Shown here in pieces: positions 32,569-32,967 of a stretch of DNA of 32,967 nucleotides. Made by a program: the position numbers and the translations under genes. The notes beneath the pieces were generated by a model. It searched no databases, had not been told where the DNA came from, and saw only the letters and a list, made by a program, of their open reading frames with translations. Within the stretch, counting starts at the first letter, position 1; each line of letters starts with the position of its first letter. The DNA comes from Oscillospiraceae bacterium (GTDB lineage: Bacteria > Bacillota > Clostridia > Oscillospirales > Oscillospiraceae), in contig JAFRDL010000086.1 in assembly GCA_017411265.1 (NCBI GenBank), positions 1-32,967 on the forward strand, given 5' to 3'.

Positions 32569-32613
32569 TTTGTTTTCGAGTGCACGCTCCCCCGACCGTG
32601 GGACCACGAAAAG

Positions 32614-32639
32614 CCCTCGAAGGCGAAAGCCTTCGAGGG
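32614..32639. repeat. Right copy of the hairpin repeat, perfect stem
   Basis: CCCTCGAAGGC, loop GAAA and GCCTTCGAGGG form a perfect 11-bp stem with a GNRA tetraloop. It is the near-identical partner of 31555-31577. It has no U tract. Confidence 0.7.
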
Positions 32640-32649
32640 AGAAAGATCA

Positions 32650-32751
32650 ATGATTCATCTCTACAAACTGGAAATTAATGATCCCTCTGAAGATGGTTTA
32701 CATACCTGTGACGCTGGATACGGACTCAAATTGAACGATCCCCCTCTGTGA
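32650..32751 (+). CDS. Possible 33-residue small ORF or gene remnant
   Basis: The frame ATG 32650 to TGA 32751 encodes 33 residues beginning MIHLYKLEIND, with GGGAG about 10 nt upstream. It contains an internal near-repeat (LEINDP and LKLNDP, matched at DNA level around 32681 and 32731). I do not recognise it, and no promoter is clear. It may be a fragment of a lost gene or chance. The rest of the gene-free stretch 32478-32967 holds the promoter, hairpins and palindromic repeat listed separately. Confidence 0.25.
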   Translation: MIHLYKLEINDPSEDGLHTCDAGYGLKLNDPPL

Positions 32752-32802
32752 GAACGATTTGTCCGGGAGAGGGGTGCCGGGAACACCCGAAAAAGCAAAA
32801 AT

Positions 32803-32830
32803 GCCGCTGCGGAAATAGCTCCGTAGCGGC
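32803..32830 (-). terminator. Minus-strand terminator-like hairpin
   Basis: This is an 11-bp stem with one mismatch (32820-32830 with 32803-32813, loop GCTATT on the minus strand) followed on the minus strand by ATTTTTGCTTTTT. It would end a transcript entering from the right edge of the window. Confidence 0.6.
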
Positions 32831-32838
32831 TGTTCTAT

Positions 32839-32955
32839 GCCTTCCCCTTGAGGGGAAGGTGCCCGAAGGGCGGATGAGGTGGAAGGTCATGCAAAGGTGG
32901 GAGAACACCTCATCCGTCTCGCTTGCGCTCGACAGCTTCACCTCAAGGGGAAGCC
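32839..32955. repeat. Long palindromic repeat (MITE/REP-like)
   Basis: The left arm (32839-32881) starts GCCTTCCCCTTGAGGGGAAG and ends CGGATGAGGTG. The right arm (32906-32955) is its imperfect inverse, starting CACCTCATCCG and ending CCTCAAGGGGAAGCC. The arms fold into one long hairpin with a 24-nt loop, and the left end has an inner CTTCCCCTTGAGGGGAAG palindrome. I know this style of repeat as a dispersed intergenic element in Oscillospiraceae-type genomes, from general recollection. No open frame is inside. Confidence 0.7.
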
Positions 32956-32967
32956 TGTTCGAGGCAA

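Overview
The window looks like a chromosomal piece of a GC-rich Firmicute, most likely a gut clostridium of the Oscillospiraceae type. The pointers are a six-gene Rnf complex in clostridial order (CDGEAB), strong AAGGAGG ribosome-binding sites, sigma-A promoters, a CIRCE element, and a gut-clostridial style enoate-reductase-like flavoenzyme. No phage, transposase, plasmid or CRISPR genes were seen. The assignment is inference from gene content.

Layout. (1) 1-340: four tRNA genes (Val, Phe, Gly, Cys in transcript order) on the minus strand, behind a strong promoter. (2) 456-1724: a CLC-type anion transporter with fluoride-type (CLC-F) motifs. (3) 2234-9177: an energy and flavin block. rnfCDGEAB makes the ion-pumping ferredoxin:NAD+ oxidoreductase. 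A NusG-domain-II protein and a Gx/ECF-S-like membrane protein follow, and a convergent apbE encodes the FMN transferase that would flavinylate RnfG and RnfD. (4) 9354-11426: a 690-residue FMN/FAD/4Fe-4S reductase with its own promoter. (5) 11557-14352: a probable operon of an ArsR-type metal sensor, an AlkD-like DNA glycosylase and a CBS/DRTGG-containing pyrophosphatase. (6) 14383-18150: gluQ, an RluA/RluD-type pseudouridine synthase, metY and a CIRCE-controlled hsp20. (7) 18303-18476: a decapitated XRE regulator. (8) 18552-30197: a large minus-strand alpha-glucoside/sucrose locus with two GH13 alpha-glucosidases, a binding-protein-dependent ABC importer (binding protein, two permeases, a YesL-like protein, an MsmK-type ATPase), amylosucrase and fructokinase. 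(9) 30397-31365: a PAP2 phosphatase. (10) 31430-32967: a more A+T-rich stretch with one unknown membrane protein, hairpin repeats and a long palindromic repeat at the right edge.

How the parts work together. Rnf couples reduced ferredoxin to NAD+ reduction and ion export. ApbE supplies its covalent flavins, and the two small membrane proteins between them are plausible but unproven accessories. The sugar locus would import an alpha-glucoside or sucrose, split alpha-glucosidic bonds with the GH13 enzymes, convert sucrose to glucan plus fructose with amylosucrase, and phosphorylate the fructose. Terminators and promoters are compact: most convergent pairs share one bidirectional hairpin, and two promoters overlap the preceding terminator.

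I found no clearly novel defence or mobile system. The items most worth following up are the Rnf-linked accessory pair, the direct repeats around the A+T-rich membrane-protein gene, the cysteine-rich RnfE tail, and the amylosucrase-containing sugar locus.
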